DNA of 64,000 nt, taken from positions 1 to 64,000 of the forward strand of contig JAJPYE010000047.1 in assembly GCA_021205095.1 (NCBI GenBank). Direction: 5' to 3'. The translations under genes and the position numbers were made by a program. Positions within the stretch are counted from its first letter, which is position 1. The number at the start of each line of letters is the position of its first letter. Source of the DNA: Oscillospiraceae bacterium. GTDB lineage: Bacteria > Bacillota > Clostridia > Oscillospirales > Oscillospiraceae. The notes beneath the pieces are model-generated. The model made no database searches. It was not told the origin of the DNA and saw only the letters and a program-made list of their open reading frames with translations. Positions 35,768-45,184 of the stretch are shown here, piece by piece.

Positions 35768-35802
35768 CAGGGAGCGACAGCCAAAACCGCTGTCGCTCCC
35801 TG
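35768..35802. terminator. Bidirectional terminator
   Basis: Perfect 13-bp stem CAGGGAGCGACAG with a 9-nt loop between the convergent ABC-F and nitroreductase genes; T-rich sequence on both flanks. Confidence 0.8.
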
Positions 35803-35811
35803 TGTTTGTTC

Positions 35812-36354
35812 TCAGAGAAATTCCGCCAGCTCCTCCACGCCCTTGCGTTTGGGGGCCTCCGGGGTCTCGGCGGGGTGGCCCAGGGCAATCAATGCGGAGA
35901 CGGAACGGTCCTCCGGCAGAGACAGGGCCTGGGCCGTCAGGGCCGGGTCGTATATGCCCATGATGACCGTTCCCAGTCCCCGCTCATGGGCGGCCAGGCA
36001 GAAGGTCTGGGCGGCGACACCGGCATCGAAGCTCTGCCAGTGGGTTCTTTTGGCGGTGGAGAAGCCGCCGTCCCGTTCATAGCCGGAGCGGCCCTCTATG
36101 GTGACGAGGGCAATCAGCGCCGGGGCCTGGGTGATGATGCGCCGGTTGGAGGCGTGGCCCATAACGCAGGTGTCGGCAATTTTGGCCTTCAGATCTGGAT
36201 CCAGCACGGCGATATAGCGGGCGGTCTGGGTGTTTTTCCAGCTTGGGGCATAGGCGGCGGTCTCAATCAGGGCGGCAATGTCCTCCCGTGTCACCGGCTG
36301 GTCGGTAAACCGGCGGATGCTTCTTCTTGTTCGCAGACAGTCTACAGCGTCCAT
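35812..36354 (-). CDS. Nitroreductase family protein
   Basis: 180 aa FMN-dependent oxidoreductase. The N-terminal RTRRSIRRFTDQPV is the FMN phosphate-binding signature, followed by AAYAPSWKNTQ. Near the end GLGTVIMGIYD and IALGHPAE complete the flavin site. The enzyme would reduce nitro or quinone compounds, or another physiological substrate, with NAD(P)H. It is shorter than NfsA/NfsB and fits the SagB-independent nitroreductase group common in Clostridia. Confidence 0.9.
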   Translation of the reverse strand: MDAVDCLRTRRSIRRFTDQPVTREDIAALIETAAYAPSWKNTQTARYIAVLDPDLKAKIADTCVMGHASNRRIITQAPALIALVTIEGRSGYERDGGFSTAKRTHWQSFDAGVAAQTFCLAAHERGLGTVIMGIYDPALTAQALSLPEDRSVSALIALGHPAETPEAPKRKGVEELAEFL

Positions 36355-36402
36355 AATCAGGCTCCTTTTGATGATGTTCCGATGTTTGTAGGCAAGCCCC
36401 TT

Positions 36403-37920
36403 TTACCGGGCGGCGCCAAACTGAAAGGTGCGGTATTGGATGGCCTCCGCCAGGTGCTGAGGCTGGATGGATTCGGAGCCGTCCAGGTCGGCGATGGTGC
36501 GGGCTACCCGGAGGATGCGGTCGTAGCTTCTGGCCGTCAGGCCCAGGGAATCGAAGGCGGAACGCATCAGGCCGGAGCCTGCCTCGTCCAGGGCGCAGAA
36601 CTGCTCCATAGCGCCGGGGGTCATGCGGGCGTTTTCTTCAAAGCTCTCCCCCGCGAAGCGGCGGCGCTGTATCTCACGGGCGGCATTCACCCGCTCTCGG
36701 ATGGCGGCGGAGGATTCCCCGTCCGGGCGGGCCTCCAGCTCCTCAAACTCCAGGGCCGGAACCTCCACGGTGATGTCGATCCTGTCCAGCAGCGGGCCGG
36801 AGACCTTGGCCTGATATGCCTGGACGGATTTGGCCGAGCAGCGGCACCGGCCTGAGGGATGGCCGTACCACCCGCAGCGGCAGGGATTCATGGCGCAGAC
36901 CAGCATGAACCGGCTGGGATAGGTCACAGAGCCGGAGGCGCGGGAGACGGTGATCTCTCCCTCCTCCAGGGGCTGGCGGAGCAGCTCGATCACGTCCCGG
37001 TGAAATTCCGGCAGCTCGTCCAGAAACAGTACCCCGTTGTGGGCAAGGCTCATCTCCCCCGGTTTCAGATCCGCCCCGCCGCCCAGGGCCTGGCGGGAGG
37101 CGGTCTGGTTGGGAGCGCGGAAGGGTCGGTGGGATACCACCGGCTCCGCCTGGCTTGTCAGCCCGGCCACCGACCATATGGCTGTGGTTCCCAGGGCCTC
37201 GGCCCGGCTCATGTCCGGCAGGATGCCCGGCAAACGCTTGGCCAGCATGGACTTTCCCGCTCCCGGCGGCCCTACCATCAGCACGTTATGGCCTCCGGCG
37301 GCGGCTACCTCCAGGGCGCGCTTCACGTTTTCCTGACCCTTGACCTCCCGAAAATCCGGCCCCAGGTCGGCGGTGGGCAGAATATCCCGCGGCGCAAGGG
37401 GCTTAATTTGCGTCTGACCGCTCAAATGCTCATGGAGCTGACGGACGTTCTCCACCGGGTAGACCTCAAGCCCCTGGGCGTAGGCTGCCTCCGGGGCGTT
37501 CATGGCGGGCAGGAACAGCCGCCTGGCCCCGGCCTTCTTCGCGGCCAGAGCCATGGGCAGAGCGCCGGGAACGGGCCGAAGCTGCCCGGTCAGGGACAGC
37601 TCCCCGAAGAACATGTCGTCCTCCCTGGGAGTGGGGATCTGCCGGGAGGCGGCCAGTATCCCCAGCAGCACCGGCAGGTCATAGACCGTGCCGGCCTTTT
37701 TTGTGTCCGCCGGGGCGAGGTTCACCGTGATGCGGCTGACGGGGAAGTCGTAGCCGTTCTGTTTCACGGCGGCACGCACCCGGTCGCCCGCCTCCTTCAC
37801 GGCGGCGTCCGGCAGCCCCACAATGTCCAGCCTGGGCAGACCGTTGGAGATGGAAACCTCCAGCTCCACCTCATAGCCTCCTATGCCCTTGATCCCCAGG
37901 GAACGAATCCGCGCATACAC
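36403..37920 (-). CDS. YifB/ComM family Mg-chelatase-like AAA+ ATPase
   Basis: 505 aa. Three parts are visible: an N-terminal Lon-protease-like ChlI domain (~1-170), an AAA+ core with Walker A GPPGAGKSMLAKR (~218), GVLFLDELPEF (Walker B) and a C-terminal Mg_chelatase_C domain (~410-500). In Vibrio the homologue ComM is a helicase that promotes branch migration during natural transformation. No competence genes adjoin. It lies downstream of aspS with a terminator between. Confidence 0.93.
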   Translation of the reverse strand: MYARIRSLGIKGIGGYEVELEVSISNGLPRLDIVGLPDAAVKEAGDRVRAAVKQNGYDFPVSRITVNLAPADTKKAGTVYDLPVLLGILAASRQIPTPREDDMFFGELSLTGQLRPVPGALPMALAAKKAGARRLFLPAMNAPEAAYAQGLEVYPVENVRQLHEHLSGQTQIKPLAPRDILPTADLGPDFREVKGQENVKRALEVAAAGGHNVLMVGPPGAGKSMLAKRLPGILPDMSRAEALGTTAIWSVAGLTSQAEPVVSHRPFRAPNQTASRQALGGGADLKPGEMSLAHNGVLFLDELPEFHRDVIELLRQPLEEGEITVSRASGSVTYPSRFMLVCAMNPCRCGWYGHPSGRCRCSAKSVQAYQAKVSGPLLDRIDITVEVPALEFEELEARPDGESSAAIRERVNAAREIQRRRFAGESFEENARMTPGAMEQFCALDEAGSGLMRSAFDSLGLTARSYDRILRVARTIADLDGSESIQPQHLAEAIQYRTFQFGAAR

Positions 37921-37946
37921 AGAAAATCCCCTCCTTTTTCAAAATA

Positions 37947-37969
37947 CTGGCCGCGCTGTGCGCGGCCAG
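37947..37969 (-). terminator. Terminator after aspS
   Basis: 9-bp GC-rich stem CTGGCCGCG with a 5-nt loop, followed on the minus strand by TATTTTG. Confidence 0.65.
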
Positions 37970-37984
37970 CAAAAGGCTTCAAGA

Positions 37985-39760
37985 TTACTTTTCATCGGAG
38001 ACGAGCGCGATGTGCAGCTCGTCGAGCTGACTCTGCTCCACGGCGGAGGGAGCGCCCATCATCAGATCCTGGGCGTTTTTGTTCATGGGGAAGGGGATGA
38101 TCTCCCGGATGGACGGCTCTCCGGCCAGGAGCATGACCATGCGATCTACGCCGGGAGCGATGCCCGCGTGGGGCGGCGCGCCGTAGCAGAAGGCGTTGTA
38201 CATGGCGGGGAACTTGGCCTTCACGTCCTCTTCCGTCAGGCGGACAAGCTCAAAGGCCTTGACCATAATATCCGGGTCGTGATTGCGCACCGCGCCGGAG
38301 GAAAGCTCCACGCCGTTGCAAACTAGGTCGTACTGATAGGCGTAAATATCCAGAGGGTCGACCTCGCCCCGCTGGGCCTTTTCCAGAATCTCTAATCCCC
38401 CGTTCGGCATGGAGAAGGGGTTGTGACAGAACTCCAGCTCGCCGGATTCCTCCCCGATCTCAAACATGGGGAAGTCCACGATCCAGCAGAACTCGTACCG
38501 CTCCTCGTCCATATGGCCGGGAACGGCGGCGCCCAGCATTTTCCGGGCCACGCCTGCGGTCTTCTGGGCCTCGCTCAGGGTTCCCGCGCTGATAAGGGCG
38601 AGACCGCCCGGCTCCAAACCAAGAGCCCTCAGCTCCGTCTCCCGGCCTGCCAGGAATTTCGCCACGCCGCCCACCAGCGCGCCGTTTTCGTCCATGCGCA
38701 CCCAATAGGGCTTTTTTCCCGCCTGAACGGCCACGTCGTCGCAGAGCTTGTCGATCTGCTTGCGGGTCAGGCTGGCCCCGGAGCAGGGGACGAGCTTCAC
38801 CGACGCAGCGGACTGAAACGGCTCAAACTCTGTCTCCCTGGCCAGGGCGGTCATGTCCCGGACGGTCAGGTCGATGCGCAGGTCGGGCTTGTCCGTGCCG
38901 TAGGTCTCCATGGCGTCGTGATAGGAGATGCGCCGGAAGGGGGCCGCGGAGGCGATGTCGTATGTGCCGTATTTGGCGAAAATGGGAGGCAGCACGTCCT
39001 CCATCACGGCGAACACATCCTCCTGGGTGGCGAAGGCCATCTCCATGTCCAACTGATAGAACTCGCCGGGGGAGCGGTCGCCGCGGGCGTCCTCATCCCG
39101 GAAGCAGGGGGCAATCTGGAAATAGCGGTCAAAGCCGGAGGTCATCAGAAGCTGCTTGAACTGCTGGGGGGCCTGAGGCAGGGCATAGAACTTGCCGGGA
39201 TGCTTCCGGGCCGGGACAAGATAGTCCCTGGCTCCCTCCGGGGAGGAGGCGGTCAGGATGGGGGTGGTGATTTCCAGAAATCCATGGGCCGTCATGGCGG
39301 CGCGCAGGGCGGCCACCACGTTGCAGCGCAGGATGATGTTCTGCTTCACGGCGGGGTTTCTCAGGTCGAGATAGCGGTATTTCAGCCGCAGGCTCTCGTC
39401 CGCCTCCCTGCTGCGGTTTATCTCAAAGGGCAGCTCGTTATAGTGGCAGCGGCCCAGCACCTCGATCTTTTCCGGCACGACCTCGACGTCGCCGGTGTCT
39501 TGGCGGGGGTTCTTGCTGGCCCGCTCCCGCACCACGCCCTCGATGGAGATGGTACTCTCCTTGGTGATGGCCCGGAAGGCCTTCACCATGTCCTCTGTTT
39601 CGGCGACCGCCTGGGTGGTGCCGTAAAAGTCCCGCAGCACCACAAAGGCGAGGCTTGCGCCCACCTCCCGGAGGTTTTCCATCCAGCCAACCAGCTTCAC
39701 CCGCTGGCCGACATGCTCCATCCGCAGCTCGTTGCAGGTATGTGTCCGCATCTGTGTCAT
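37985..39760 (-). CDS. aspS: Aspartyl-tRNA synthetase
   Basis: 591 aa class II synthetase of bacterial type. It has an N-terminal OB-fold anticodon domain (~1-105), motif 2 FRDEDARGDRSPGEFYQLD (~220), a GAD insertion domain (~285-410) and motif 3 GIAPGVDRMVMLLAG near the C-terminus. It charges tRNA-Asp, and possibly tRNA-Asn if an amidotransferase exists elsewhere. Its ATG overlaps the hisS stop by 4 nt, so it is translated with hisS. Confidence 0.97.
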   Translation of the reverse strand: MTQMRTHTCNELRMEHVGQRVKLVGWMENLREVGASLAFVVLRDFYGTTQAVAETEDMVKAFRAITKESTISIEGVVRERASKNPRQDTGDVEVVPEKIEVLGRCHYNELPFEINRSREADESLRLKYRYLDLRNPAVKQNIILRCNVVAALRAAMTAHGFLEITTPILTASSPEGARDYLVPARKHPGKFYALPQAPQQFKQLLMTSGFDRYFQIAPCFRDEDARGDRSPGEFYQLDMEMAFATQEDVFAVMEDVLPPIFAKYGTYDIASAAPFRRISYHDAMETYGTDKPDLRIDLTVRDMTALARETEFEPFQSAASVKLVPCSGASLTRKQIDKLCDDVAVQAGKKPYWVRMDENGALVGGVAKFLAGRETELRALGLEPGGLALISAGTLSEAQKTAGVARKMLGAAVPGHMDEERYEFCWIVDFPMFEIGEESGELEFCHNPFSMPNGGLEILEKAQRGEVDPLDIYAYQYDLVCNGVELSSGAVRNHDPDIMVKAFELVRLTEEDVKAKFPAMYNAFCYGAPPHAGIAPGVDRMVMLLAGEPSIREIIPFPMNKNAQDLMMGAPSAVEQSQLDELHIALVSDEK

Positions 39761-41106
39761 ATCGTTTTTCCGCTTCCTTTCACCGGCTTTGCCGTGAGAT
39801 TTGCCGAATCGTTTATAATAACGGCGGCCCGTTCCGCCGTGACGGTTATCTGCTCGCCGGAGGCCAAATCCTTCAGACTGACCGTGCCGGAGGCCTGTTC
39901 GTCCTCGCCCACCACCACGGCGTAGGGGATGGAGAGCTTGTCCGCATAGGCGAATTTGGCCTTTACCTTTTTCTGCTCCATGTATACCTGTGTGCGTACG
40001 CCGGCGGCCCGCAGCGCCGCCGCGCAGCGGACGGCATAGTCCATGGTGTCCCCCATGGGGATGACCAGCGCCTCGCAGGGGGCGGTGGGGACGTCATCGC
40101 TCAAAAGGCCCTGCTCCTGGAGAATATAGAAAAGCCTTGTGACGCCGATAGAGACGCCCACGCCGGGGAGCTTTTTGTCCGTGTAATATTCCGCCAGATT
40201 ATCATACCGCCCGCCGGAGCAGACAGACCCCACCTCCGGGTGATCCAGCAGCGTGGTCTCGTATACGGTGCCGGTATAGTAGTCCAGACCCCTGGCGATG
40301 GTCAGATCCACCCGCCAGTTTTCCTCCGGCACGCCGAGGCCGGGCAGCAGACCCGTCACGGTCTTCAGCGCATCGATGCCCTCGTCCAGGCTCTCGCACT
40401 GGCCATACAGCGCCTCCAGCGCCGCAATCGGCTCCGGGCTTACCAGAATGTCCAGCAGCTCCGCCGCGGTGGATTCCGTCAGTCCCGCCTCTATCAGCAG
40501 CTCCGTGACCTTTTCCCGGCCAATTTTCTCCAGTTTGTCGATGGCGTTCATGACGGCCCCGGCTTTGTCGGCGATGCCAAGATAATCGAACAGGCCGTTC
40601 AGCACCTTGCGGTTGTTTATGCGGATACAGAAGCGCTCCAGGCCCAGCCGCTGAAACACCTGGCAGATGATGGCGGGCATTTCCGCCTCGTTGGCCACGG
40701 CCAGAGAGCCGTCCCCGATCACGTCTATATCCGCCTGATAAAACTCCCGAAACCGGCCCCGCTGGGCCCGCTCCCCCCGATAAACCTTACCGATCTGAAA
40801 CCGACGGAAGGGGAAGGCCAACTGGCTGTAGTTTGCAGCCACATATTTAGCCAGGGGGACGGTCAGGTCAAAGCGGAGGGCCAGATCGCTGTCTCCCTTG
40901 GTGAAGCGGTATATCTGCTTTTCCGTCTCGCCGCCGCCCTTGGCCAGCAGCACCTCCGCCGCCTCGATGACAGGGGTGTCGATGCTGGCGAAGCCGTAAA
41001 GGGCATAGGTCTCCCGCAGCACCTGCATGATTGCGTCCATCTGGGCCTGCCGTGGCGGGAGAAGCTCCATAAACCCGGAAAGCGTCCGGGGCTTGATTCG
41101 TTCCAT
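39757..41106 (-). CDS. hisS: Histidyl-tRNA synthetase
   Basis: 449 aa from the chosen start. Class II features: motif 2 YRGERAQRGRFREFYQ (~112), the His-specific ARGLDYYTGTVYE (~270) and GGRYDNL (~298), and a C-terminal anticodon-binding domain (~335-430). The tail TVTAERAAVIINDSANL is longer than usual. The track begins 5 residues earlier, but GAGGT sits 8 nt ahead of ATG 41106 (MERIKPRTL). hisS-aspS is a common Firmicute pair. There is no room for a T-box upstream. Confidence 0.95.
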   Translation of the reverse strand: MERIKPRTLSGFMELLPPRQAQMDAIMQVLRETYALYGFASIDTPVIEAAEVLLAKGGGETEKQIYRFTKGDSDLALRFDLTVPLAKYVAANYSQLAFPFRRFQIGKVYRGERAQRGRFREFYQADIDVIGDGSLAVANEAEMPAIICQVFQRLGLERFCIRINNRKVLNGLFDYLGIADKAGAVMNAIDKLEKIGREKVTELLIEAGLTESTAAELLDILVSPEPIAALEALYGQCESLDEGIDALKTVTGLLPGLGVPEENWRVDLTIARGLDYYTGTVYETTLLDHPEVGSVCSGGRYDNLAEYYTDKKLPGVGVSIGVTRLFYILQEQGLLSDDVPTAPCEALVIPMGDTMDYAVRCAAALRAAGVRTQVYMEQKKVKAKFAYADKLSIPYAVVVGEDEQASGTVSLKDLASGEQITVTAERAAVIINDSANLTAKPVKGSGKTI

Positions 41107-41170
41107 CTTTGCATACCTCATGGCGACGTCCGAAAACGCCGCGTTTCTGTTATTCTAAAGCCTTGTGTCG

Positions 41171-41575
41171 TTAGGCTTTTTTGGGGTTAACTATATCGCG
41201 CCAGGCGAAATCGCCGCGGCGCAGACCCTGCACCAGTACCTCCGCTGTGGCGACATTGGCGGCGAAGGGGATGTTGTATACGTCGCACAGGCGGGAGATC
41301 TCATTCACCTGACCAAGCAGCTCCAGGCGGGTGGGGTCGGCAAAAAACATCACCAGGTCGATCTCGTTGTAGGCAATGCGCGCGCCGATCTGCTGGACGC
41401 CGCCCTGGGCCGCCGTCATATACAGTGTGATGGGCAGGCCGGTGGCCTCTGCGACAAGCTTTCCGGTGGCGCTTGTGGCGATGATGGAGTGCTCCGCCAG
41501 GATGCCGCAGTAGGCGATGCAGAACTGCACCATCAGCTCCTTTTTTCCGTCGTGGGCCATGATTGCGATATTCAT
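41171..41575 (-). CDS. Methylglyoxal synthase-like (MGS domain) protein, catalytic residues altered
   Basis: 134 aa. The MGS fold is clear: MNIAIMAHDGKK start, TSATGKLV phosphate-loop region, GGVQQIGARIA, FFADP and NIPFAANVATAE. Genuine MGS turns DHAP into methylglyoxal. Here the catalytic Asp of the GGDQQ motif is Val (codon GTC), and the PHDPD loop carrying a His and an Asp is replaced by LELLGQVNE, so it may lack MGS activity. The first His-Asp pair and the Asp of FFADP remain. GGGGGAC precedes the ATG. hisS and aspS lie downstream on the same strand. Confidence 0.8.
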   Translation of the reverse strand: MNIAIMAHDGKKELMVQFCIAYCGILAEHSIIATSATGKLVAEATGLPITLYMTAAQGGVQQIGARIAYNEIDLVMFFADPTRLELLGQVNEISRLCDVYNIPFAANVATAEVLVQGLRRGDFAWRDIVNPKKA

Positions 41576-41631
41576 AGACGTCCCCCTGTTAAAATATGAT
41601 TGGCTTTTTTTGCCGCAAATCGTTTGCCTCT

Positions 41632-41661
41632 ATTATAATATTTTCAGGACAACAATGTCAA
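41632..41661 (-). promoter_or_regulatory. Promoter of the mgsA-like / hisS-aspS unit
   Basis: Minus strand TTGACA (41656-41661), 18-bp spacer, TATAAT (41632-41637). It overlaps the final codons of the PBP2 gene. Confidence 0.75.
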
Positions 41662-43731
41662 TTCATCTTCGATCTGCTGGGTGCTTTGCTCAAAGTCGAA
41701 ATAATACTCCAGTACTTCCTTGGCGATGGTGGTCAGGTTCGCGCCGTAAGCGCCGTTCTCCACGGCGACGACCACAGCGATCTCCGGGTCGTCATAGGGG
41801 GCATAGCAGATAAAGAAGGCGTCGTTCACGGAGGTGCCGCTCTGGGTGGTGCCGGTTTTGGCGGCCACGGTGGGGGTGAAGTCGTGGAAGGCGGAATAGG
41901 CTGTGCCGCCGTATTCGTTGGCCACGCCGTACATTCCCTCCTGAATCGCGTTCCAGATCGTATCGTCTACGTCCACCGTGCTGTAGACGGAGGGCTCCCG
42001 TTCGTAAATGCTTTCAGAGTAGTCATAGCTGCTGACGGATTTCAGAATTGAGCAGTTATACACTGTGCCGGAATTGGCCAGGGCCGCTGCATACCGGGCC
42101 ATTTGTATAGGAGTGACGCCGGTGACGGACTGACCAATGGAGGCCTGCAGGGTGTCGCCGGCATACCAGCTCGCCTCTGTCGTCCCGGCGTATACCTGCG
42201 CCTTGTAGTCCGGGGAGGCCACCGCGCCGGAGGCCTCGTCCAGCTCGATGCCCGTGGACTCGCCCAGACCCATCAGGGCGGCGTACTCGTCGATGGTGCT
42301 GATGCCGATGGTATCGCCCACGCTGAAGAAAAATACGTTGCAGCTATAGGTCAGGGCCTTGGACACGGTCAATGCTCCGTGGGAGCCGGTGCAGCTAGGG
42401 GAATAGCCCTGGTCGGCGTATTTGTCGTAAATGCCGGTGCAGGTAAACTCCGTCCCCACAGAGATGCCGCCGGAGGCAAGCCCGGCCAGGGCAACCAGAG
42501 GCTTGAAGGTGGAACCGGGGGCGTAGGTGCCGGACAGCGCCCGGTTAAACAGCGGGGCGGAGGAATCCGACACCAGCTCGCTGTAATCCTCCATCAGACT
42601 GCTCAGACTGTAGGTGGGATAGCTGACGATGCAAAGCGGCTCCCCGGTGTTCACATCGATGGCGACTACCGCGCCGCCGGTGATCAAATCCAGGTTATCG
42701 TCGGTGTTCCCGGCCTGCTCGTTGGCCGCGTTTTCCGCCTCCCGTTCTGCGTTCGTCTCCTCGATATAGGAGGCCAGGGCGGACTCCGCCACGGCCTGAA
42801 GCTCGATGTCTATGGTAAGGTATACATGATTTCCAGGCTCCGGCTCCTCCGTATACACCGTGCTGGTGACGACGCCCTCGCTGGTGCGGGTGACGGTGGC
42901 TGTGCCGTCCGTGCCGTGGAGCAGTTCCTCAAAGGCCTTTTCCACCCCAGATTTGCCCACAGTGGCGTTAAGCTGATACCCCAGCTCTGAGTAGGTCTCA
43001 TACTCATCCTCAGTCATCAGGCCGGTATAGCCCAGGATATGGGCGGCGTATTCCGTGTTGTATTCCCGGATATAGCTGACCTGCACCTCAAAGCCGGTCA
43101 CGTCCGCCTCCATCAGGGCGGTGATGGTGTCGATGCTCACGTCCTCCGCGTAGACATAGTCGGAGGTGTTGATAAGATAACGGACATTGATGGAATAGCG
43201 GATTCCGGCGATGATGCGCATTTCCTCGGCGGAGTAGTTGCTGTCGATGTCGTAGCGGGTGCGCATTTTTGCCATGACCTCCACGGCGGTGGCGTCGGAA
43301 TCCAGGCCGTTGGCGGACAGCCATGCCTGCAATCGGGTGGACTGGAGGCTGGTCATGTTTTCCACATATTCAAAGGGCGCGGTGGTGGTGATGGGCAGGT
43401 CGTCGGTGTAGGTGTCCCCGTTTTCCGTGACGATGTTGCACATCTTCAGAATCATGGCGTTGGGGTCGTCCTCCTCAAACAGAGTGGTGGAGTTTATGAG
43501 AAGGTTATTGCAGTTACGGTTGGATACAAGCAGCCGCCCATAGCGATCCAGGATGTTCCCTCTGGCGGCCACCACGGTCTCCGTGGAGACGATGGAGTTG
43601 GTGGACTGCTCGTAATACTCGGCCCCCTCGACGATCTGGAGCTTATACAGCGTTGTGATATACAGCGCCAGCAGGGCCGCTATAATGATTCCTAAAACAG
43701 CCAGCCGTCCCGGACTTATCAGTTTTCTCAT
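41644..43731 (-). CDS. mrdA: Penicillin-binding protein 2 (class B transpeptidase, MrdA type)
   Basis: 695 aa. N-terminal anchor (LAVLGIIIAALLALYITTLY), the dimerisation/pedestal domain (~50-330) with ARGNILDRYGRLL, and a transpeptidase domain with SxxK in APGSTFKPLV (~408), SxN in YSCNVFF (~463) and KTG in AKTGTTQSG (~623). It crosslinks wall peptidoglycan during elongation together with RodA and MreCD. It is last in the U32-maf-mreC-mreD-mrdA run; a separate rodA lies at 51,180. Confidence 0.93.
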   Translation of the reverse strand: MRKLISPGRLAVLGIIIAALLALYITTLYKLQIVEGAEYYEQSTNSIVSTETVVAARGNILDRYGRLLVSNRNCNNLLINSTTLFEEDDPNAMILKMCNIVTENGDTYTDDLPITTTAPFEYVENMTSLQSTRLQAWLSANGLDSDATAVEVMAKMRTRYDIDSNYSAEEMRIIAGIRYSINVRYLINTSDYVYAEDVSIDTITALMEADVTGFEVQVSYIREYNTEYAAHILGYTGLMTEDEYETYSELGYQLNATVGKSGVEKAFEELLHGTDGTATVTRTSEGVVTSTVYTEEPEPGNHVYLTIDIELQAVAESALASYIEETNAEREAENAANEQAGNTDDNLDLITGGAVVAIDVNTGEPLCIVSYPTYSLSSLMEDYSELVSDSSAPLFNRALSGTYAPGSTFKPLVALAGLASGGISVGTEFTCTGIYDKYADQGYSPSCTGSHGALTVSKALTYSCNVFFFSVGDTIGISTIDEYAALMGLGESTGIELDEASGAVASPDYKAQVYAGTTEASWYAGDTLQASIGQSVTGVTPIQMARYAAALANSGTVYNCSILKSVSSYDYSESIYEREPSVYSTVDVDDTIWNAIQEGMYGVANEYGGTAYSAFHDFTPTVAAKTGTTQSGTSVNDAFFICYAPYDDPEIAVVVAVENGAYGANLTTIAKEVLEYYFDFEQSTQQIEDELTLLS

Positions 43732-43810
43732 GGTGTCCTTTCTCTGCCCGATGCAGAATTGTCAGGCCGCGCCTCCCTACCGGCAGCCAAGGAGATGAAT
43801 GATGCGTTTT

Positions 43811-44326
43811 TTATTTCCCCATGGGTCTGGCCGCAATGCTTCGGCAGGGGAGATAAATGGGGATGGCCCATATCAGGCTCCAGCCCACCTGAAGAAGCCC
43901 GGTGCGCCATACGGCCCAGGCGTTTGTGTCGGTCAGAAACAGAAATTTGAACATCTGGCAGAAGGTGATGATGCACATGGCGCACAGCACCAGCGCCATA
44001 TAGGACACAAAGCCCTTGTGTAGCATATACTTCCCCAGCACCCCGGCGAAAAAGCCCAGGGCGGGAAACAGCACCGTAAACAGCACCGTCTGTTCCGCGT
44101 AGCCCATGTCCATAAAGTACCCGGCAGCCAGGCCCACAAAGCCGCCCCATAGTCCGCCCTCCAGCAGACCGACTCCCACTACGAAGGCCGGCACCAGCAT
44201 GGCCCGAACGCCCAGCAGGGGCAGCTTCGACACGAACAGGGACTGAAGAGCGAACAGCAGGGCCAGCACCAGGGCGTATACGATGGCCCGCCGGAGCTTG
44301 GATAGGTCTATCAGGTCAAGCAGCAT
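43811..44326 (-). CDS. mreD: Rod shape-determining protein MreD
   Basis: 171 aa with about five membrane segments, no soluble domain and the family pattern GLWGGFVGLAAGYFMDMGY. MreD is an integral membrane partner of MreC in the elongasome. It lies 6 nt after mreC and 79 nt before PBP2. Confidence 0.88.
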   Translation of the reverse strand: MLLDLIDLSKLRRAIVYALVLALLFALQSLFVSKLPLLGVRAMLVPAFVVGVGLLEGGLWGGFVGLAAGYFMDMGYAEQTVLFTVLFPALGFFAGVLGKYMLHKGFVSYMALVLCAMCIITFCQMFKFLFLTDTNAWAVWRTGLLQVGWSLIWAIPIYLPCRSIAARPMGK

Positions 44327-44332
44327 GGCGTC

Positions 44333-45184
44333 TCACTCCTGAATGGTAAAGTCGGTGATGATGTAAACCTGGCTCAGGTTATCCAGATCGCAGGCAGGCT
44401 CCACCACGCCGTAGATGGTTTGGCCGTTGGCCTCGGACAGGACGGATTGGATATAGCCGATAATCAGCCCGGAGGGGATATATGATCCCTTGCCGGAGGT
44501 CGTCACCACGTCCCCCTCCACGAGCTGGGCATTTTCCGCGAGATAGGTCAGCTTCAGGCAGCCCTCCTGCATCAGGGCAAAATCGCCGATACACATCCCA
44601 ACCGATCCGGCCTCGCCCACCAGTGCGCCCACGTCGATGGAGGAGTCTATGATGGTGCGCACCGTACACCAGGTGGAGCCGACCTCGATGATCTGGCCCA
44701 CCAGGGCGCCGTATTCCGTGATGACGCAGTCCCCCACCTCGATCTCGTTGGTGGCGTTGGCTGTACCCTTGGATATGGTGAAGGTACTGGACCAGTTGGA
44801 GCTTGTCCATTCGGTGATTTTGGCCGATTCCATGACGAAGTCCTCGTGCTTTTCCGCAAAGCCCAAAAGCTCCCGAAGACGCTGGTTTTCCTCCTCGTAC
44901 TCCGCGGCGTTGATGGCCTCCTGCTGGGCCTCCGCCAACTGGGCGCGAAGGTTGTTGTTTTCCTCCACGAGCTGGTCGTATTCATAGATATAGCCGTAAA
45001 TGCCCTCGATCCAGTCTACGATGGAGGAGGACGCCTGGCGGATGGGGTTTGCCACGCTGCCGGACAGGTTCGCGAGAAGGCCTGCCGAGCCGCCCAGCAG
45101 ATTGGCGGCCAGCACCACCACCAGCGCCACCACGATAACCACAATGCCGACCCGCAGGCCGTTTTTTTTGATATAATCCTTCAC
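44333..45184 (-). CDS. mreC: Rod shape-determining protein MreC
   Basis: 283 aa from the GTG at 45184. One N-terminal membrane anchor (VGIVVIVVALVVVLAANLL), a coiled coil (~70-110, ENNNLRAQLAEAQQEA) and the beta-barrel MreC domain with VITEYGALVGQIIEVG and VVTTSGKGSYIPSGLIIGYI. MreC links the cytoskeletal MreB to periplasmic PBP2. No mreB is adjacent. The GTG overlaps the maf stop (GTGA); the track's longer start is inside maf. Confidence 0.93.
   Translation of the reverse strand: MKDYIKKNGLRVGIVVIVVALVVVLAANLLGGSAGLLANLSGSVANPIRQASSSIVDWIEGIYGYIYEYDQLVEENNNLRAQLAEAQQEAINAAEYEEENQRLRELLGFAEKHEDFVMESAKITEWTSSNWSSTFTISKGTANATNEIEVGDCVITEYGALVGQIIEVGSTWCTVRTIIDSSIDVGALVGEAGSVGMCIGDFALMQEGCLKLTYLAENAQLVEGDVVTTSGKGSYIPSGLIIGYIQSVLSEANGQTIYGVVEPACDLDNLSQVYIITDFTIQE

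Noticed and set aside
38423-39925. 500-aa plus-strand ORF opposite aspS, and a similar 511-aa ORF opposite hisS (39655-41190)
   Set aside because: Shadows produced by high third-position GC; the synthetases account for the sequence.
41157-41179. Terminator between mgsA-like and hisS genes
   Set aside because: AAAGCCT/AGGCTTT pairs, but the T run follows only on the plus strand where no gene ends; on the minus strand it is weak, so hisS-aspS is probably read through.
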